Below, in pieces: positions 5,167 through 5,287 of a stretch of 5,287 bases of DNA (its first letter is position 1; each line of letters opens with the position of its first letter). The notes under the pieces are model-generated. The model was not told where the DNA came from, ran no database searches, and saw only the letters and a list, made by a program, of their open reading frames with translations. This DNA is from Pirellulaceae bacterium (GTDB taxonomy: Bacteria; Planctomycetota; Planctomycetia; Pirellulales; Pirellulaceae): assembly GCA_013002105.1 (NCBI GenBank), contig JABDKS010000312.1:1-5287 (forward strand). The letters run 5' to 3'. The translations under genes were made by a program, and so were the position numbers.

Positions 5167-5287
5167 CTTTTTTCTCACCGGCTTTCCATACTTCGGCACG
5201 GCCAGCAGTCGCCAACTCCGTCGGATCAGCCTGAAAATGTCGTGCACCGCCGACTGACAACCGATCGGCGGCTGAACACCTATGAAC
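5164..5287 (-). CDS. Possible 3' end of a gene entering from the right
   Basis: On the minus strand one frame is open from the window edge for 40 codons to TAG at 5166-5164, ending in VPKYGKPVRKK. Its third positions are GC-rich (about two thirds), as expected of coding DNA in such genomes. No domain is recognisable, and the stop overlaps the tRNA 3' end by three bases, which is unusual. It could equally be non-coding or part of a dispersed repeat. Confidence 0.25.
   Translation of the reverse strand, partial: FIGVQPPIGCQSAVHDIFRLIRRSWRLLAVPKYGKPVRKK
5247..5271. repeat. Inverted repeat near the right edge
   Basis: CCGCCGA at 5247-5253 pairs perfectly with TCGGCGG at 5265-5271 around an 11-nt loop. 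There is no T-tract on either side. It lies inside the doubtful minus-strand frame 5164-5287. Confidence 0.4.

Overview
The window looks like chromosomal DNA of a planctomycete, probably of the Rhodopirellula/Pirellulaceae type. This rests on moderate GC with loosely packed genes, weak Shine-Dalgarno sites, a palindrome-rich non-coding block at the left edge, and exported proteins of types common in that group. The assignment is inference from style, not from a marker gene.

Layout, left to right. Positions 1-294 hold no convincing gene but several short perfect palindromes. A Rho-independent terminator (295-325, minus strand) ends a minus-strand thioredoxin-fold gene at 352-891. That gene is the most notable object here: an exported peroxiredoxin whose reading frame is interrupted by exactly one TGA, at 685-687. 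The TGA sits where the peroxidatic cysteine of the family motif P-x-x-x-T-x-x-C belongs, the frame is the same on both sides, and a hairpin of the bacterial SECIS type follows at the expected distance. The simplest reading is a selenocysteine-containing peroxiredoxin of 179 residues that a standard gene caller would split into two pieces. Upstream of it on the same strand is an APC-family amino-acid/polyamine-type permease (1013-2386).

A 204-bp divergent intergenic region separates the permease from a plus-strand gene (2591-3253) for a Tat-exported, single-chain intradiol ring-cleavage dioxygenase with all four iron ligands visible. Its 3' end overlaps by 26 bp the 3' end of a minus-strand class I SAM-dependent methyltransferase (3228-3890, GTG start with a good Shine-Dalgarno). 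After 370 bp without a gene comes a plus-strand gene (4261-4854) for a protein resembling DUF2726, with the acidic residues of its nuclease-like core apparently lost. After another non-coding stretch comes a tRNA gene with anticodon CAT (5093-5166), elongator Met or Ile2. The right edge (5164-5287) contains an open minus-strand frame that could be the last 40 or so codons of a gene.

The genes do not form one obvious pathway. The peroxiredoxin and permease could be co-transcribed (121-bp gap, same strand). The dioxygenase, methyltransferase and DUF2726-like genes look like independent units. No selenocysteine machinery (selA, selB, selC, selD) lies in the window, so decoding of the TGA depends on genes elsewhere in the genome.
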